DNA from: Streptomyces sp. P3
GTDB taxonomy: Bacteria > Actinomycetota > Actinomycetes > Streptomycetales > Streptomycetaceae
Assembly (NCBI GenBank): GCA_016893485.2
Contig: JAFEKX020000001.1
Location: forward strand, 3,348,001 to 3,412,000
Direction of reading: 5' to 3'
Length of the DNA: 64,000 nucleotides
The translations under genes and the position numbers were made by a program. Shown in pieces: positions 30,321-38,890 of the stretch. Numbering within the stretch: position 1 is the first letter of the stretch; each line of letters opens with the position of its first letter. Below the pieces are notes generated by a model. It worked only from the letters and a program-made list of their open reading frames with translations. It did not search any database and was not told the origin of the DNA.

Positions 30321-30417
30321 TGCTCCATTGTCCCGTACCGCGCCGGGTGCTCGGCCGCAGGCCCATGTACCGGTAATTAGTTAGCCGCACTATCGAGTTT
30401 GGCGTAGGATGGTGCGC

Positions 30418-31863
30418 ATGCCCGAGCTCAGCCACCGCCGCCGACAGCTGGTGCTCGCGATCTGCTGCATGAGTCTGCTGATCGTGAGCCTGGACGTGAC
30501 CATTCTGAACGTCGCCCTGCCCGCGATGCAGACCGATCTGCACGCGTCGACCTCCGGTCTGCAGTGGACGATCGACGCGTACACCCTGGTCCTGGCCTCC
30601 CTGCTGATGCTGGCGGGTTCGACGGCCGACCGGATCGGCCGCAAGCGGGTCTTCGTCGTCGGCCTGGTGGTCTTCAGCCTCGGCTCCCTGCTCTGCTCCC
30701 TCGCACCCGGCCTGGACTCGCTGATCTGGTTCCGCATGATCCAGGCGGTCGGCGGCTCGATGCTCAACCCGGTCGCGATGTCGATCATCACCAACACCTT
30801 CACCGAGCCCCGCGAGCGCGCCCGCGCGATCGGCGTGTGGGGCGCGGTCGTCGGCATATCGATGGCCGCGGGCCCGCTGATCGGCGGGCTGCTCGTGGAC
30901 TCGGTCGGCTGGCGCTCGATCTTCTGGATCAACCTGCCGGTGGGCCTGGCCGCGCTGCTGCTCACGCTGAAGTTCATCCCCGAGTCCCGCGCGCCCAAGG
31001 CCCGCCGTCCCGACCCGGTCGGCCAGCTCCTGGTGATCGCCCTGTTCGGCTCGCTGACGTACGCGATCATCGAGGCGCCGGACTCCGGGTTCACCTCGAT
31101 CCTGCCGTTCGCGATCCTCGCGCTGGCCGCGCTCGTCGCCCTGCTCTGGTACGAGCCTCGGCGCGACGAGCCGCTTATCGACCTGCGGTTCTTCCGGTCG
31201 GCGCCGTTCAGTGGAGCGACGGTGATCGCGATCAGCGCGTTCTCGGCGCTCGGCGGGTTCCTGTTCCTGTCCACGCTCTACCTGCAGAACGTGGTGGGGC
31301 TCGACGCGCTGCACGCCGGGCTGTGGATGCTGCCGATGGCTGTGCCTACGTTCCTCTGCGCGCCGATATCCGGGCGGCTGGTCGGTAGTCACGGGCCTCG
31401 GATATCCCTGTTGATCGCGGGGACGGCGATGACGGCGAGCGCGGTGCTGTTCGCGGGGTTCGAGGCGGAGACGTCCGGGGTTTCGCGGTTCATCGGGTAC
31501 GCGTTGTTCGGGATCGGGTTCGGGTTCGTGAACGCGCCGATCACCAACACGGCGGTGTCCGGGATGCCGCGGGCTCAGGCCGGGGTTGCGGCGGCGGTCG
31601 CGTCCACGAGTCGGCAGTTGGGGCAGACGCTCGGGGTTGCGGTCGTCGGGGCCGTGCTGGCTTCCGGGGTGTCGGCTTCGTCGTACAAGGAGACGTTTGT
31701 TTCTGCTGCTCGGCCGGGGTGGTGGATTCTCGTGGCGTGCGGGCTCGCGGTGCTGGTGTTGGGGGCGGTCACCAGTGGGGTGTGGGCTCGGCGGACTGCT
31801 GAGCGTACGGCCGACCAGTTGGCGTCTGTCGAAGTACGCGAGGCTGCGGGTATTGGCGCATAG
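30418..31863 (+). CDS. MFS drug efflux transporter, DHA2 type
   Basis: Intact, about 481 residues, 14 TM helices. MPELSHRRRQLVLAICCMSL leads to SLDVTILNVALPAMQTDL, the TM1 motif D-x-T-x-x-N-V-A-L-P of this branch. The loop STADRIGRKRVFVVG follows, then the antiporter segment MIQAVGGSMLNPVAMSI. The ATG at 30418 is chosen because AGGA lies 8 bases upstream; a second ATG at 30409 is in frame. No regulator gene is adjacent, but TAATTAGTTAG-type AT-rich sequence precedes it. The last 400 bases use G- and T-ended codons more than the rest. The substrate is unknown. Confidence 0.93.
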   Translation: MPELSHRRRQLVLAICCMSLLIVSLDVTILNVALPAMQTDLHASTSGLQWTIDAYTLVLASLLMLAGSTADRIGRKRVFVVGLVVFSLGSLLCSLAPGLDSLIWFRMIQAVGGSMLNPVAMSIITNTFTEPRERARAIGVWGAVVGISMAAGPLIGGLLVDSVGWRSIFWINLPVGLAALLLTLKFIPESRAPKARRPDPVGQLLVIALFGSLTYAIIEAPDSGFTSILPFAILALAALVALLWYEPRRDEPLIDLRFFRSAPFSGATVIAISAFSALGGFLFLSTLYLQNVVGLDALHAGLWMLPMAVPTFLCAPISGRLVGSHGPRISLLIAGTAMTASAVLFAGFEAETSGVSRFIGYALFGIGFGFVNAPITNTAVSGMPRAQAGVAAAVASTSRQLGQTLGVAVVGAVLASGVSASSYKETFVSAARPGWWILVACGLAVLVLGAVTSGVWARRTAERTADQLASVEVREAAGIGA

Positions 31864-31877
31864 TTTTGCGGGTGCGG

Positions 31878-31922
31878 GTGCGGGTGCGTGGGGGCTGGTC
31901 GCGCAGTTCCTCGCGCCCCTGA
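31878..31922. repeat. Dispersed palindromic repeat, short form (copy 2)
   Basis: GGGGCTGGTCGCGCAGTTCC then TCGCGCCCCTG, preceded by GTGCGGGTGCGGGTGCG. It matches the copies near 9731 and 59361 except for one C-to-T change. It lies between convergent genes, and a hairpin GGGGC...GCCCC can close it. Confidence 0.75.
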
Positions 31923-31935
31923 AAGCGAAAAACCT

Positions 31936-32851
31936 TCACCTTGCCCGCGCTATGGCGTGCAGCCTCTCCATCCGCTCTCGTGACTCCTCGTCCGCGGGGG
32001 CGTAGGTCACCATCCTCGGGCCCCTCGACGGGCCCAGCCAGAGGTCTGTGTGGTCCACCGTGATGCGGCCCACGTGGGCGTTGCGGAATTCCTTGCGGCG
32101 GGGCTGGCGCCCATGACCTCGTGGCGGTCCCAGACCTCGCAGAACTCGGGGACGTGCGGAGGCGCTTGAGGAGGGTCTTCCAGGCGGGGTCGGCCAGGTG
32201 GTCGGCCATCGAGCCGCGGAAGCGGGCGGCCATGAGGCGCTGGGTCTTCTCCAGGTGCACGATCGCCGACCGCCACTCCTCGTGCGTGTAGGAGAGGATC
32301 AGGCAGTTGCGGTCCTCCGGGGTACGGCGTCCAGGTCGCAGAGCAGCATCCCGTAGGTGCGGTTGTAGGCGAGGATGTCGTACCTGCTGTTCTGCAGGCA
32401 GGCCGGGATCGGGTCCAGCTGGTCGAGCATCGCCTGAAGGGCGGGCGTGACGACCGCGCAGCTCGTGGCCGGCTGGGGGTCGATCGCACCGGCAAGCTGG
32501 AAGAGGTGGGCGCGTTCGCTGCTGTCCAGGAACAGGGTGCGGGCGAGGGCGTCGAGGACCTGGACGGAGACCTGGATGTCCCGGGCCTGTTCGAGCCACG
32601 TGTACCAGGTGACCCCGACCGCGGCGAGCTGCGCGACCTCCTCGCGGCGCAGGCCGGGTGTGCGGCGCCGGGTGCCACGCGGCAGGCCGACCTGCTCGGG
32701 GTGATGTGCTCCCGGCGGTGGCGGAGGAACGCGGCGAGCTCATGGCGCCGGACGGTCGACGCGCTCTGCGGGGCTGCCCCGGAGCGGCGGCCACCTCGGT
32801 CACCGCGCCGGCTGCCGCCCCCGTCGCCGTCTCCTGTGCCATCGTCGTCAT
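31936..32851 (-). CDS. XRE-family regulator with MmyB-like ligand-binding domain
   Basis: About 305 residues after frame changes near 32790, 32690, 32330, 32160 and 32110. An N-terminal Ala/Gly-rich leader (MTTMAQETATGAAAGAVTEV) precedes the HTH (RRHELAAFLRHRREHITP, TPGLRREEVAQLAAVGVTWY, TWLEQARDIQVSVQVLDALA). The MmyB-like PAS-related domain follows: DQLDPIPACLQNSRYDILAY and NRTYGMLL, WRSAIVHLEKTQRLMAARFR, and near the end FRNAHVGRITVDHTDLWLGP. This family regulates nearby oxidoreductase or efflux genes, probably with a fatty-acid-like ligand. It is divergent from an MFS pump at 32953. Confidence 0.88.
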
Positions 32852-32886
32852 CGCTCCAGTCTGCCGCCGCCCGGATCCTGTTTCCA

Positions 32887-32925
32887 GGTAGTCCTTCTAC
32901 CAGGATAAGGACACTCTGGTACCAG
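32887..32925. promoter_or_regulatory. Operator candidates between MmyB-type regulator and MFS gene
   Basis: GGTAG-TCCTT-CTACC (32887-32901) and the 10-bp palindrome CTGGTACCAG (32916-32925) lie between the divergent starts at 32851 and 32953. CCAGGTAG and CTACCAGG repeat the same core. Either may bind the adjacent HTH regulator. Confidence 0.5.
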
Positions 32926-32952
32926 TCTCCCGGAAGGCGCACGCTCGGCAGC

Positions 32953-34381
32953 GTGACCGAAACCATCGCTTCCCGCACCGTCCGATCCCCGGCGGCGGCA
33001 CCCGTGCTCAGCGGCCTCGGACTGTTCACGGTGCTGCTGGCCGCGGCGCTGCCCCTCATCGACTTCTTCATCGTGAACGTGGCCCTGCCGACCATCGGCA
33101 AGGACCTCTCGGCGAGCGAGGCCGTCCTCGAACTCGTCGTCGCCGGGTACGGGGGTCGCGTACGCCGTGCTGCTCGTCCTCGGCGGCCGGCTCGGCGACC
33201 TGTTCGGCCGGCGGCGGCTGTTCCTGGGCGGGATGGCCGCGTTCGGGCTGACCTCGCTGGCGTGCGGGCTCGCGCCCACCGCCTGGACGCTGGTCGCCGC
33301 GCGGATCGCGCAGGGCGCCGCGTCCGCCGCGATGCTCCCGCAGGTCCTCGCCACCATCCAGGCCGCCACGCAGGGCCCGCGCCGCGCCAAGGCGATGGGC
33401 CTGTACGGCGCGACCGCCGGGCTCGCCATGGTGGCGGGCCAGATCCTCGGCGGGGTCCTGGTGGCCGCCGACATCGCCGGTACCGGCTGGCGCGCGGTGT
33501 TCCTGGTGAACGTGCCGGTCGTCGTCGTGGGCCTGTTCCTCGCCGCGAAGGTGGTGCCGGAGACGCGTTCCCAGCACCCGGAGCCGGTGGACGTGCCCGG
33601 CACCTTCCTCCTCGCCGCGTCCCTGCTGGCGCTGCTGGTCCCGCTGACCGAGGGCCGGGCCGCGGGCTGGCCGCTGTGGACGTGGCTGTCGCTGGCCGCG
33701 TTCCCGGGGCTCGTGTCGGCGTTCTACGCGGTGGAGCGCAGGGCCGACCGGCAGGGGCTGACGCCGCTGGTGCCGCCGAGTCTGCTGGCGCTGACCTCGC
33801 TGCGGCGCGGGCTGGTGATGATCGTGCCGTTCGCGATCGGCTTCAGCGGGTTCATGTTCGTGATCGCGGTGGCGCTGCAGAGCGGCGCGGGTCTCGGCCC
33901 GGTCGACGCGGGGCTGGCGCTGGTCCCGCTGGCGGTGACGTTCTTCCTCGCCTCGCTCGCCGGGCCGCGCCTGGTGAACCGGTACGGCACGCGGGTGGTG
34001 ACCGCCGGTTCGGTCATCCAGGCGGTGGGTCTGGCCCTGATCGTGCTGGCCGTGTGGCGCTCCTGGCCACACCTCGGCTTTGTCGAACTGCTCCCGGGCG
34101 CGGCCGTCGCCGGTGCCGGTCAGGCGCTCCAACTCCCCATCATCTTCCGCATCATCCTGTCCGAGGTGCCGACCGCCCGGGCCGGTGTGGGCGCCGGCGT
34201 CATGGTCACCACCCAGCAGTCCGCGCTGGCGCTGGGCGTGGCCACCCTCGGCACCCTCTTCCTCTCCCTGGTCCCGGGGATGGGCATGCGGGACGCCCTG
34301 GCGATCACGCTGTCGGCGCAGCTGGCGGGGGTCGTACTGACCGGCCTGCTGAGCCTGCGGCTGCCGCGCACGATCGGCTGA
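32953..34381 (+). CDS. MFS efflux transporter, DHA2 type
   Basis: About 476 residues. The GTG at 32953 (VTETIASRTVRSPAAAPVLS) is the first plausible start; GGAAGG lies farther upstream than usual. TM1 has LPLIDFFIVNVALPTIGKDL. One extra G near 33150 is corrected to reach VAYAVLLVLGGRLGDLFGRR, the MFS loop motif. AQGAASAAMLPQVLATIQ and 14 hydrophobic segments follow. It is divergent from an MmyB-type regulator, which probably controls it. A hairpin terminator lies 11 bases after the stop. The substrate is unknown. Confidence 0.9.
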
Positions 34382-34391
34382 CCCGGCGGAC

Positions 34392-34418
34392 GACATCCCG
34401 GACACCATCCGGGATGTC
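34392..34418 (+). terminator. Hairpin terminator after MFS gene
   Basis: GACATCCCGGA-CACCA-TCCGGGATGTC is a perfect 11-bp stem with a five-base loop. It starts 11 bases after the MFS stop and has no long T run, common for Streptomyces terminators. Confidence 0.75.
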
Positions 34419-34516
34419 ATGCTCACAGCTTGGACAACTCGGCGTGAATTGAGCCCTGTTGATGTTGATATTGCTGCACACTCCTTGCCGGACACTCCCG
34501 AACGGAGGCGAGACGC

Positions 34517-34723
34517 ATGTTGCAGATCAACACGAGCAAAGTGAGCCGCTGGGACCAGCAGGGGCGGGAACATGTCGTCCGCGTGCAGCGCAAGGGAGCG
34601 CAGCGCATGATCGTGTGCGACACCTGCGGCTGGAAGAAGAGCGCGCAGTTCCTGCCGTGGCTGAAGGCGGAGGAGCATCTGGCCGAGGAGCACCAGGCCA
34701 CGGTGGACCCGTCCGCCGACTGA
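34517..34723 (+). CDS. Small CxxC protein, conserved hypothetical
   Basis: An intact 68-residue protein with GGAGGCGAG before the ATG. It reads MLQINTSKVSRWDQQGREHV, a basic stretch, then IVCDTCGWKKSAQFLPWLKA and EEHLAEEHQATVDPSAD. The single CDTC pair plus H-x3-H-like spacing near the end (EEHLAEEH) could bind one zinc in a C2H2-like way. Such proteins recur in Streptomyces but I know of no function. A nucleic-acid-binding role is only a guess. Confidence 0.72.
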   Translation: MLQINTSKVSRWDQQGREHVVRVQRKGAQRMIVCDTCGWKKSAQFLPWLKAEEHLAEEHQATVDPSAD

Positions 34724-34795
34724 CCGGGAAGCGATGAGTTCGCGAGGCGAGGAGAGTCGTATCCGATACGACTCCCCGGACCGGAAGGCCGACTC

Positions 34796-35943
34796 ATGAG
34801 CTCTCTCCACGACACCCTGCGGCGACGCGTCGACGACGGCACCGTGCCGGGCGCGGTGGGCCTGGTGGCCCGCGGTGACGACGTCGAGGTGGTCGCCGTC
34901 GGCTCCGTCGACGTCGAGGGCACCGCCCCGATGGCCCGCGACTCGATCTTCCGGATCGCCTCGGTCAGCAAGCCGGTCACGGCGGCGGCGGTGCTGGCGC
35001 TGGTCGAGGACGGGCGGCTCGCGCTGGACGCCCCGGTGGAGGAGTGGCTGCCGGAGCTGGCGAAGCCGATGGTGGTCCGTACGCCGTCCTCGCCGGTCGA
35101 CGACGTGGTCCCGGCGGAGCGTCCGGTCACGGTCGAGGACCTGCTGAGCTTCCGGGCCGGCTGGGGCTTCCCCGACGACTTCTTCCTGTCGGCGGTGCAG
35201 GCGCTGCTCGCGTTCCAGCAGGACGGCCGCGCGCCCTACCTCCAGCCGGGCCCGGACGAGTGGCTCGCCGCGCTGGCGAAGATCCCGATGGTGCGTCAGC
35301 CGGGCGCCGCGTGGCTGTACAACACCTGCTCGGACATCCAGGGCGTCCTGGTCGCCCGCGCCTCGGGCTCGTCCTTCCCCGACTTCCTGGCGGAGCGGTT
35401 CTTCGGGCCGCTGGGCATGACGGACACCGGGTTCGCGGTGCCGGAGTCGAAGCGGTCCCGCTTCACCACCGCCTACACCCCGGGCGAGCTGGGCGCCCTG
35501 GAACAGGCCGACACCCCGGACGGCGGCTTCAGCAGGCCCCCGGCCTTCCCCTCGGGCGCCGGCGGCCTGGTCTCGACGGCCGACGACCTGCTGGCCTTCC
35601 ACCGCATGCTCGGCGCCAACGGCACCTCACCGGACGGCACCCGGGTCCTCTCCCCACCTCGGTGAGCCGCATGACCACCAACCACCTCACCGCCGCCCAG
35701 CGCGAGGCCTCCGCCCTCTTCCTGGAGGGCCAGGGCTGGGGCTACGGCGGCCAGGTCGACGTCGATCCGATCGACCCGTGGAACGTCCGCGGACGCTACG
35801 GCTGGGTCGGCGGCACCGGCACCGCGGCCCACGTGATCCCGCCCACGGGCACGGTCACGGTCCTGCTGACCCAGGTCGCGATGACGAGCCCGACGCCGAC
35901 AACGCTGATGCGGGAGTTCTGGGCATCCGCGGCGGGACACTGA
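34796..35943 (+). CDS. Serine hydrolase, beta-lactamase/esterase class C-like
   Basis: About 381 residues with no signal peptide, so probably cytosolic. The nucleophile motif S-x-x-K is SIFRIASVSKPVTAAAVLAL (SVSK at about residue 60). The Tyr of Y-x-N is in AAWLYNTCSDIQGVLVARAS at about 180. One frame change near 35658 joins SVSRMTTNHLTAAQREASAL to GWGYGGQVDVDPIDPWNVRG and the third motif region GRYGWVGGTGTAAHVIP (HxG-like). Family members are esterases, D-aminopeptidases or lovastatin-esterase-like enzymes; the substrate cannot be told. It stands alone between a small gene and TetR. Confidence 0.9.
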
Positions 35944-35985
35944 TCCGCTCGACTCGCGTCACCGTCAACTGACCGGTACCGGCGG

Positions 35986-36573
35986 TCAGTTGCGCAGCCC
36001 GCGCACCAACAGCTCGACCAGCGCCCGGAATTCCGCGTCCGCGCCCGGCTTCTGCCACTCCCGCGCGTAGGACGGGTCGTGGAAGCAGCTGGCGGCCTGG
36101 AAGACGGCGCGGGCGGCGACGGCCGGGTCGGCGGCCGTGAAGACACCGGTCGCGACGCCCGCGCCGATGATCTCGGTGAGCTGGCCGGTGAGTTCGTCGA
36201 GGTGTTCGCCGACCAGTTCGCCCGCCTCCGTGACGAGCACCATGTACGCGGCGAACATGTCGGGATCGTCGCCCGCCTTGCGGCGCTTGGCGTCGAAGAG
36301 GCCCGCCAGCCAGTCGCGGAGGCGGGCCTCGGGGTCACGGTCCTCGGCCGTGAAGCGGGACAGGCGCTCCGACGTCCGGTCGAGCCAGCGCTTGGTGACC
36401 GCCTCGCGCAGCGCCGCCTTGGTGCGGAAGTGCCGGTAGACGGTGCCATGGCTGACGCCGAGCGCGCGGGCCACGTCCACCACGGTGGCCTTCGCCGGGC
36501 CGTGGCGGCGCAGCACCTCCTCGGTCGCTTCGAGGATGCGCTCGGCGGTCAGGGCCTGGGTGGTCGGTGCCAT
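35986..36573 (-). CDS. TetR-family regulator
   Basis: Intact, 195 residues. MAPTTQALTAERILEATEEV and the HTH TVVDVARALGVSHGTVYRHF (about residues 30-49) then RTKAALREAVTKRWLDRTSE are typical; the C-terminal part resembles the YbjK/RutR-type domain. It is 26 bases downstream of the aldo/keto reductase gene in the same direction, so probably co-transcribed. The strong inverted repeat before that operon (37633-37654) is its likely operator, giving autoregulation. Confidence 0.93.
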   Translation of the reverse strand: MAPTTQALTAERILEATEEVLRRHGPAKATVVDVARALGVSHGTVYRHFRTKAALREAVTKRWLDRTSERLSRFTAEDRDPEARLRDWLAGLFDAKRRKAGDDPDMFAAYMVLVTEAGELVGEHLDELTGQLTEIIGAGVATGVFTAADPAVAARAVFQAASCFHDPSYAREWQKPGADAEFRALVELLVRGLRN

Positions 36574-36599
36574 GCCCTAGACGGTACCCGCAGGCAGGA

Positions 36600-37609
36600 T
36601 CACTGTTCGGTGCCCAGATGTGCCATCTGCACGGCCGGGTAGCGGGTGCCGGCCGCCGCTCCTCCGGTACCGCCTCCTCGATCGCCGCGAGGTCGGCCGC
36701 GTCCAGCGTGACGTCCAGCGCGCCCAGCGACTCGCTCAGCCGCTCCCGGGTGCGGGCGCCGACCAGGGGCACGATGTCGGTGCCGCGCGAGAGGACCCAG
36801 GCGATGGCGATCTGCGCGACCGTCACGCCCTTCTCCTCGGCGATCTTCCGCAGCGCCTCGACGAGTTCGAGGTTGCGGCGGAGGTTGTCGCCCTGGAAGC
36901 GGGGCGAGAAGGCACGGAAGTCCGTCGCCCCGAGCTGCCGGTCCTGGGTGAAGTGGCCGGAGATCAGACCGCGGGAGAGCACGCCGTACGCGGTGATGCC
37001 GATGCCCAGTTCGCGGGTGGTCGGCAGGATCTCCCGCTCGATGTCGCGGGTGATGATCGCGTACTCGATCTGGAGGTCGGAGATCGGCGCGGTGGCCGCG
37101 GCCCGGCGGATGGCGTCGGCGCTCGCCTCGCTGAGGCCGATGTGCCGGACGTACCCCTGCTCGACCAGCTCGGCGATCGCGCCGACGGTCTCCTCGATCG
37201 GTACGCCGGGGTCGACCCGGGCGATCCGGTACACGTCGATGTGGTCGACGCCGAGGCGCTGCAGGGAGTACGCGGCGAAGTTCTTCACGGCGGCGGGCCG
37301 GCCGTCGTAACCGGACCAGGCGCCGGCCGGGTCGCGCAGGGCCCCGAACTTCACGCTGGTGAGGGCCTGTTCGCGGCGGGCGGCGGGGGCGGTGCGCAGG
37401 GCCTCGCCGATCAGCATCTCGTTGTGGCCCATGGCGTAGAAGTCGCCGGTGTCGAGGAGCGTCACGCCCGCTTCGAGGGCCGCGTGGATGGTGGCGATGG
37501 ACTCGGTGCGGTCGGCTTCGCCGTAGAGCGCGGACATGCCCATGCAGCCGAGGCCGAGGGCGGAGACCTGGGGGCCGGTGGTGCCGAGAGTGCGTGTGGG
37601 GATCGTCAT
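36600..37609 (-). CDS. Aldo/keto reductase
   Basis: About 336 residues. It starts MTIPTRTLGTTGPQVSALGL and shows GCMGMSALYG, the catalytic Asp/Tyr region LLDTGDFYAMGHNEMLIGEA, and Lys in EQALTSVKFG. HIDVYRIARVDPGVPIEETV places Arg where many members have H-x-x-D-P. GITAYGVLSRGLISG and the NADP-binding end IVPLVGARTRERLSESLGAL follow. One frame change near 36660 gives the natural end AGTRYPAVQMAHLGTEQ at 36600. It reduces small aldehydes or ketones with NADPH. It is operonic with a TetR gene and preceded by a strong operator. Confidence 0.92.
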
Positions 37610-37632
37610 GCGTTCCACCTTGGCATGACAGC

Positions 37633-37654
37633 TGACAGATTTCAATATCTGTCA
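37633..37654. promoter_or_regulatory. TetR-type operator upstream of aldo/keto reductase
   Basis: TGACAGAT-TTCAAT-ATCTGTCA is a perfect 8-bp inverted repeat, 24 bases ahead of the reductase start. A further GACAG (about 37626, on the other side) and TTGTCAG extend the pattern. It is the probable site of the TetR protein encoded downstream. Confidence 0.7.
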
Positions 37655-37693
37655 TTCCATACTTGTCAGCCCGCCCCCACCGGCGCTGTCGCG

Positions 37694-37726
37694 TGGTACA
37701 GACCTCTTGACGAAAGGTCTGGACCA
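37694..37726 (+). promoter_or_regulatory. Chitinase promoter with DasR-like 12-bp inverted repeats
   Basis: TGGTACAGACCT (37694-37705) and AGGTCTGGACCA (37715-37726) are near-perfect inverted copies of TGGTCCAGACCT, the 12-bp element known from Streptomyces chitinase promoters and related to the DasR site. The nine-base spacer contains TTGACG, a -35 hexamer. So the repeats bracket the promoter 50-85 bases before the chitinase ATG. Chitin/GlcNAc control is inferred. Confidence 0.75.
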
Positions 37727-37778
37727 CGCGCACTGTCATGCCTACGACACCTCACCGCACCCCCACCGGGAGGCCCGT

Positions 37779-38825
37779 ATGCTCCGCCGCGCCCTGTGCC
37801 TGCTCGCCGCCGCCCTGACGACGGCCGGCCTCGCCCAACTCCCCGCCGCCGGGGCCGCGTCCGCGGCCGACACCTGCGCCGTCAAGTCCCGCCCGGCAGG
37901 CAAGGTCCTCCAGGGCTACTGGGAGAACTGGGACGGCTCCTCCAACGGCGTTCATCCGCCCTTCGGTTGGACCCCGATCACCGACTCCCGTATCGCCGCG
38001 CACGGCTACAACGTGATCAACGCGGCCTTCCCGGTCATCCGTTCCGACGGAACGGCGCTGTGGGAGGACGGCATGGACACGGGCGTGAAGGTGGCCACGC
38101 CCGCCGAGATGTGCGCGGCGAAGGCCTCCGGCCAGACCGTCCTGATGTCGATCGGCGGCGCGACGGCCGGCATCGACCTCAACTCCACCGCCGTGGCGGA
38201 CAAGTTCGTCGCGACGATCGTGCCGATCCTGAAGAAGTACAACTTCGACGGCATGGACATCGACATCGAGACGGGCCTGGTGGGCAGCGGCAGTATCAGC
38301 CAACTCTCCACGTCCCAGGCCAACTTGATCCGCATCATCGACGGCGTCCTCGCCCGGATGCCGTCCAACTTCGGCCTGACGATGGCCCCGGAGACCGCCT
38401 ACGTCACCGGCGGCAGCATCACGTACGGCTCGATCTGGGGCGCGTATCTCCCGATCGTGAAGAAGTACGCGGATAACGGCCGCCTGTGGTGGCTCAACAT
38501 GCAGTACTACAACGGCAGCATGTACGGCTGCTCCGGCGACTCGTACTCGGCCGGCACCGTCGCGGGCTTCACCGCCCAGACCGACTGCCTCAACAAGGGC
38601 CTGGTCGTGCAGGGCACGACGATCAAGGTGCCGTACGACAAGCAGGTCCTGGGCCTGCCCGCCCAGTCGGGCGCGGGCGGCGGCTACATGACACCGTCCC
38701 TGGTCTCCCAGGCCTGGAAGCACTACGGCACGAGCCTCAAGGGCCTGATGACCTGGTCCATCAACTGGGACGGCTCGAAGAACTGGACGTTCGGCGACAA
38801 CGTGAAGGCGCTGCAAGGCCGTTGA
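37779..38825 (+). CDS. Secreted chitinase, GH18
   Basis: Intact, 348 residues. GGGAGG lies eight bases before the ATG. The signal peptide MLRRALCLLAAALTTAGLAQ is cleaved near ASAAD. The GH18 barrel begins KVLQGYWENWDG. SxGG is LMSIGGAT, and the catalytic DxxDxDxE is YNFDGMDIDIETG at about residues 160-170. Further strands are FGLTMAPETAYVTGG, LWWLNMQYYN and the closing GLMTWSINWDGS. No chitin-binding module is present, so it is catalytic domain only. It hydrolyses beta-1,4-GlcNAc links outside the cell. The promoter repeats suggest chitin induction. Confidence 0.96.
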   Translation: MLRRALCLLAAALTTAGLAQLPAAGAASAADTCAVKSRPAGKVLQGYWENWDGSSNGVHPPFGWTPITDSRIAAHGYNVINAAFPVIRSDGTALWEDGMDTGVKVATPAEMCAAKASGQTVLMSIGGATAGIDLNSTAVADKFVATIVPILKKYNFDGMDIDIETGLVGSGSISQLSTSQANLIRIIDGVLARMPSNFGLTMAPETAYVTGGSITYGSIWGAYLPIVKKYADNGRLWWLNMQYYNGSMYGCSGDSYSAGTVAGFTAQTDCLNKGLVVQGTTIKVPYDKQVLGLPAQSGAGGGYMTPSLVSQAWKHYGTSLKGLMTWSINWDGSKNWTFGDNVKALQGR

Positions 38826-38836
38826 GACCCCACGCG

Positions 38837-38871
38837 AAAGGCCGGACGGGCATTCCGCCCGTCCGGCCTTT
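38837..38871. terminator. Strong bidirectional terminator
   Basis: AAAGGCCGGACGGGC-ATTCC-GCCCGTCCGGCCTTT is a perfect 15-bp stem with a five-base loop. A runs on one side and T runs on the other allow termination of both chitinase and the convergent glyS. Confidence 0.93.
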
Positions 38872-38890
38872 CGTTTAGAGCGAGTTGACC

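Noticed and set aside
33068..35602. 844-codon minus-strand frame
   Set aside because: Antisense to the MFS and serine hydrolase genes; composition is Arg/Gly/His-rich as expected for a shadow.
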